NCBI RefSeq assembly: GCF_004664715.2
Contig: NC_051072.1
Location: 43,321,642-43,385,641, forward strand
Length of the DNA stretch: 64,000 nucleotides
Source of the DNA: Peromyscus leucopus
Taxonomy: Eukaryota > Chordata > Mammalia > Rodentia > Cricetidae
Direction of reading: 5' to 3'
Part shown: positions 61,377-64,000 of the stretch, one piece after another
Numbering within the stretch: position 1 is the first letter of the stretch
Layout: each line of letters begins with the position of its first letter
The notes under the pieces: model-generated
The model's database searches: none
What the model saw: the letters and a program-made list of their open reading frames with translations, nothing else
Told to the model about the DNA's origin: nothing
Made by a program: the position numbers and the translations under genes

Positions 61377-63384
61377 AAGTCTCCTCTTGGAGGAAAGCAG
61401 ACTCATTTCTTTGCATGGAGTACATTATGGAATGTTGTATTTAAGTCTCTTGATGATCAAAACCTATGAGGTTTATTCTTTGTAAGACAAAGCTTGCAGG
61501 ATCAATGGCAAGGTTCCTCTTGTACCATGGCTAAGATTCTGTCAGTGCCTTTGTTCACTAGCTCTGCAGGGACATTTGTTGTAACTTTGTTCAGAGGGAA
61601 GAGTTTCCTTGGGTTAGTATTTTGGATACTTTTACATATATTTAAATACATCACTGTGGTTTTAAGTTGGAGGTGTCATTGCAGTTTCTTGGAAGTAGGC
61701 ATGCCATGCCCCTAAATTCAGAATAAGATCAGTGGCAAGCCCTGTGCTTCGATGCAGAGTGGAGTATGAGAAGAAAGTGAAATGATACAAGACAAACTTT
61801 CACAAGGAGACATTCATACCTTGATGCTCAATCATTGTTCATTCATGCATATGACAAACCATCCTTCCCCCATTCTTGAATAAAATGTGGTTAGATCAGT
61901 TTCCATAATGTTGGCCAATAAGTTCTTTCCATTAATCACATTTTTGTCCATTGAACATTTAATGTTATTTTTATGTCATATGTTAAGTTAGTTCTGATGG
62001 TTATATGCTCCTTCTATCTTCAGCCACAATATTTAAACTCTCTGATCTTTAGTAGACACAAATGGAGGCAAATTCTATGAAGCATCATCGTCATCTGGCA
62101 GAATAAATACAGCACATGTATTTTAAGGAAATGAAATTACTGGCTCCTTTTACATATTTTGAAGGTGAATGTATTTCTTGTTACGATTATAATGAATAGC
62201 CACAAATTTATTCTTTAAACACACAAATGAATTTGACTTCTGAAAGTCAGAAGTCTCAAATGTCTTCAAAATTAGTTTCACTGGGCAAAAGTCAAGGCAT
62301 TAACAGGATTATATTCCCTTACAGAGATCCAGATCCAGAGGAAACTCATGTAGAAAATAGATGCTTCCTGTATCTTTCTAGAATTGTCCACTTTGCTCAT
62401 GCCCATCACCATCTCCAGACCCAGTATGGCTGGTCTGGTCTTTCTCTGGTTTTGTTTCTTCATTTCCCCCTTCCTTGTTTAATGACCTGAGGATTGCTTT
62501 GCCCCTTCCAATTAATCTGTGGTAATCTCTTTAAGGCAACGTGGTTAGCAAATTTAATCTTGACATTAATCCTAATTCCTCACTGCCACTTAGTGCACTC
62601 ACAGGTTTCAAAGGTCAGGATGTGGCCATTCTTTGAGGGTAAGAAGAGGGATAGGCTAGGACATTAGTCTGTCTTCCACAGTTAGAATTTTTTAGTAAAA
62701 CCAGTATTAAAAAGAAGAGCTTGATGAGGCTTGATGGTGAGGCTTGATGGCTTTTAGACAAATTAGTATTTTCTGATGTTAAAGAAGAAATTTTCTAAGA
62801 GTTTCTAGAAGTCACACTTCCTTAAGTATATCTTTATCATCACCATGATGGAAGTGGTCACATTAGTCCATTGGTTCTCACCCAAAGCCTATAACATTTG
62901 GTCAGGGGCCCTCAAGAACAAGAATGACAAGAGGAAGAAGGCATTTTTTTGGAAAGATTTCATGGCTCTTTTATAGAGAAAGCTCCATGAGAAGAAGGCT
63001 ACTCAGGTAACAGATTTAGGACTGGTTTATCTAGTGGTATGTTCTGGAGCTGGGACTATGAGTGAAGAAACTAAATTAGATAAAAATTCACATGCATAAC
63101 TTGAGGGAGCTCTAGATTATGTTAAGTCCTCCAGAGAGCCATTTGAATCTTGTAATATCCACAGTCAAGAGGCATATTAATGATAAAGAAGATGTCTTTG
63201 ACCTGCTGTGCCTTGTGTTTTTTGGGGTTTTGATTTTTGTGTTGATTAATAAACTCAGTACCATAGAAGTAGTTTTCCTATGCAATATTTTAAAACCAAC
63301 CTAATGGCATAGGAAAGACGCTCTTAGTCTCTACTCAGATGCTCTAAAGGTAAAAAGAAATCGATTGTTCTGGTTAGTTGTTTG

Positions 63385-63757
63385 TTAACTAGATACAAGT
63401 TAGAGTAATCTGGGAAGAGTGACATCAGTTGAGACATTGCCTCCATCAGATTGGCCTGTAAGCTAGCCCGTGGGACATTTTTTTGATTGCTGACTGATGT
63501 GAGAGGGCCCAGCCAACTGTGGGTGGTGTCATTATAGAAAAAGTGGCCAAGCAAGCCATGGAGAGCAAGCCTGTAAGCAGCACACCTCTGTGCCTCTCCT
63601 TCAGTTTCCACTCGAGGTTCCTCCCTTGTGTTCCTACCCTGACTCCTTCATGACAGATGATGAGTTATAAGATGAAATAAACCCTTTCCTCCCCAAGTGG
63701 CTTCTGGCCATAGTCTTTTTATCACATCAACAAAAAGCAAACTAGGAAGTAGGTGCC
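63385..63757 (-). mobile_element. Rodent retroposon (same family and orientation as 2310-2728)
   Basis: 'attggcctgtaagctagccc', 'gggcccagccaactgtgggt', 'aagatgaaataaaccctttc' and 'aaacta' near the right end parallel 2310-2728 step by step. Confidence 0.65.
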
Positions 63758-64000
63758 ACAAACTTACCCAAGTTTATTGAGGAAGACCTATCTCATTCAT
63801 TTACTTCATTGGCTACCTGGGTTCTAAGTCATCATGCTAACTATAGAGACCCTAACTTTGAATTAGCCTTTGAACTCATCAGTAATGGTTTAGAGAAGGG
63901 TATATGTTGTGATATATTCAAAATTTTCTGTTTACTCGGAAAGTGAATTGTTATATTATGCTCTACTAGCAGGTTCTGGAGAATTCTGTGAAGTTTCTTA

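Larger units (their letters stand above)
49592..64000 (+). other. Rnf180: Intron 5 of Rnf180 (incomplete)
   Basis: The next coding exon should begin with a segment like TLNNEMS and lead into the C3HC4 RING. I did not find it by eye in any frame up to 64000. The intron holds the rest of the antisense L1, rodent retroposons, SINEs and a candidate retropseudogene. I see nothing notable in 52200-53550, 54030-54750, 55420-56920, 57810-58940 and 60800-63350 beyond AT-rich sequence and scattered old L1 remnants. Confidence 0.75.

Noticed and set aside
49592..64000. RING-finger exon of Rnf180
   Set aside because: I looked for the expected CxxC...CRHxFC...CPLC pattern and did not find it, so the exon is presumably downstream of the window.

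Overview
The window is mammalian nuclear DNA and almost certainly comes from a cricetid rodent (Peromyscus, vole or hamster side rather than mouse or rat). The young B1 SINEs carry a left end 'gccgggcggtggtggcgcac' and a right half reading 'aggaaaggcgcaaagctaca', which I associate with cricetids. B2, B3 and ID SINEs and rodent L1 tails are also present. The genus is an inference.

The window holds the 5' part of one protein-coding gene, Rnf180 (Rines), a membrane-anchored RING E3 ubiquitin ligase, on the + strand. A CpG island at about 1240-1830 with a strong splice donor at 1518/1519 is the likely promoter and noncoding exon 1. Four coding exons follow at 27340-27474, 43246-43341, 44925-45887 and 49556-49591. 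Each is an exact multiple of three, in phase 0, with consensus AG and GT borders. Together they encode the first 410 residues: an N-terminal cysteine-rich zinc-binding module built from three exons, a long low-complexity middle, a very basic segment and a 12-residue linker. I do not find the RING and membrane-anchor exons, so they should lie beyond 64000.

The rest is intronic and repeat-rich. Intron 1 (about 26 kb) has a nested L1 inside a rodent retroposon (9897-12355), an ERV-like element inserted in an L1 tail (13641-15421), a solo LTR (24640-25135) and several SINEs bounded by target-site duplications (TSDs). Intron 2 (about 16 kb) has B1 and B2 SINEs, an ERV-like stretch at 36240-38010 and a good CTCF-type motif at 31731. 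Intron 4 has a minisatellite of about 17 copies of a 41-bp unit, grown inside an antisense L1 fragment. Intron 5 continues an old antisense L1 and holds a candidate retropseudogene near 59760-60360.

The most interesting observation is that the 36-nt coding exon at 49556-49591 lies inside this ancient antisense L1. On the opposite strand it reads YDPAIPLLSIY, close to a conserved L1 ORF2 peptide, and the L1 also supplies both splice sites. A conserved segment of the E3 ligase just before the RING therefore appears to be an exapted transposon.
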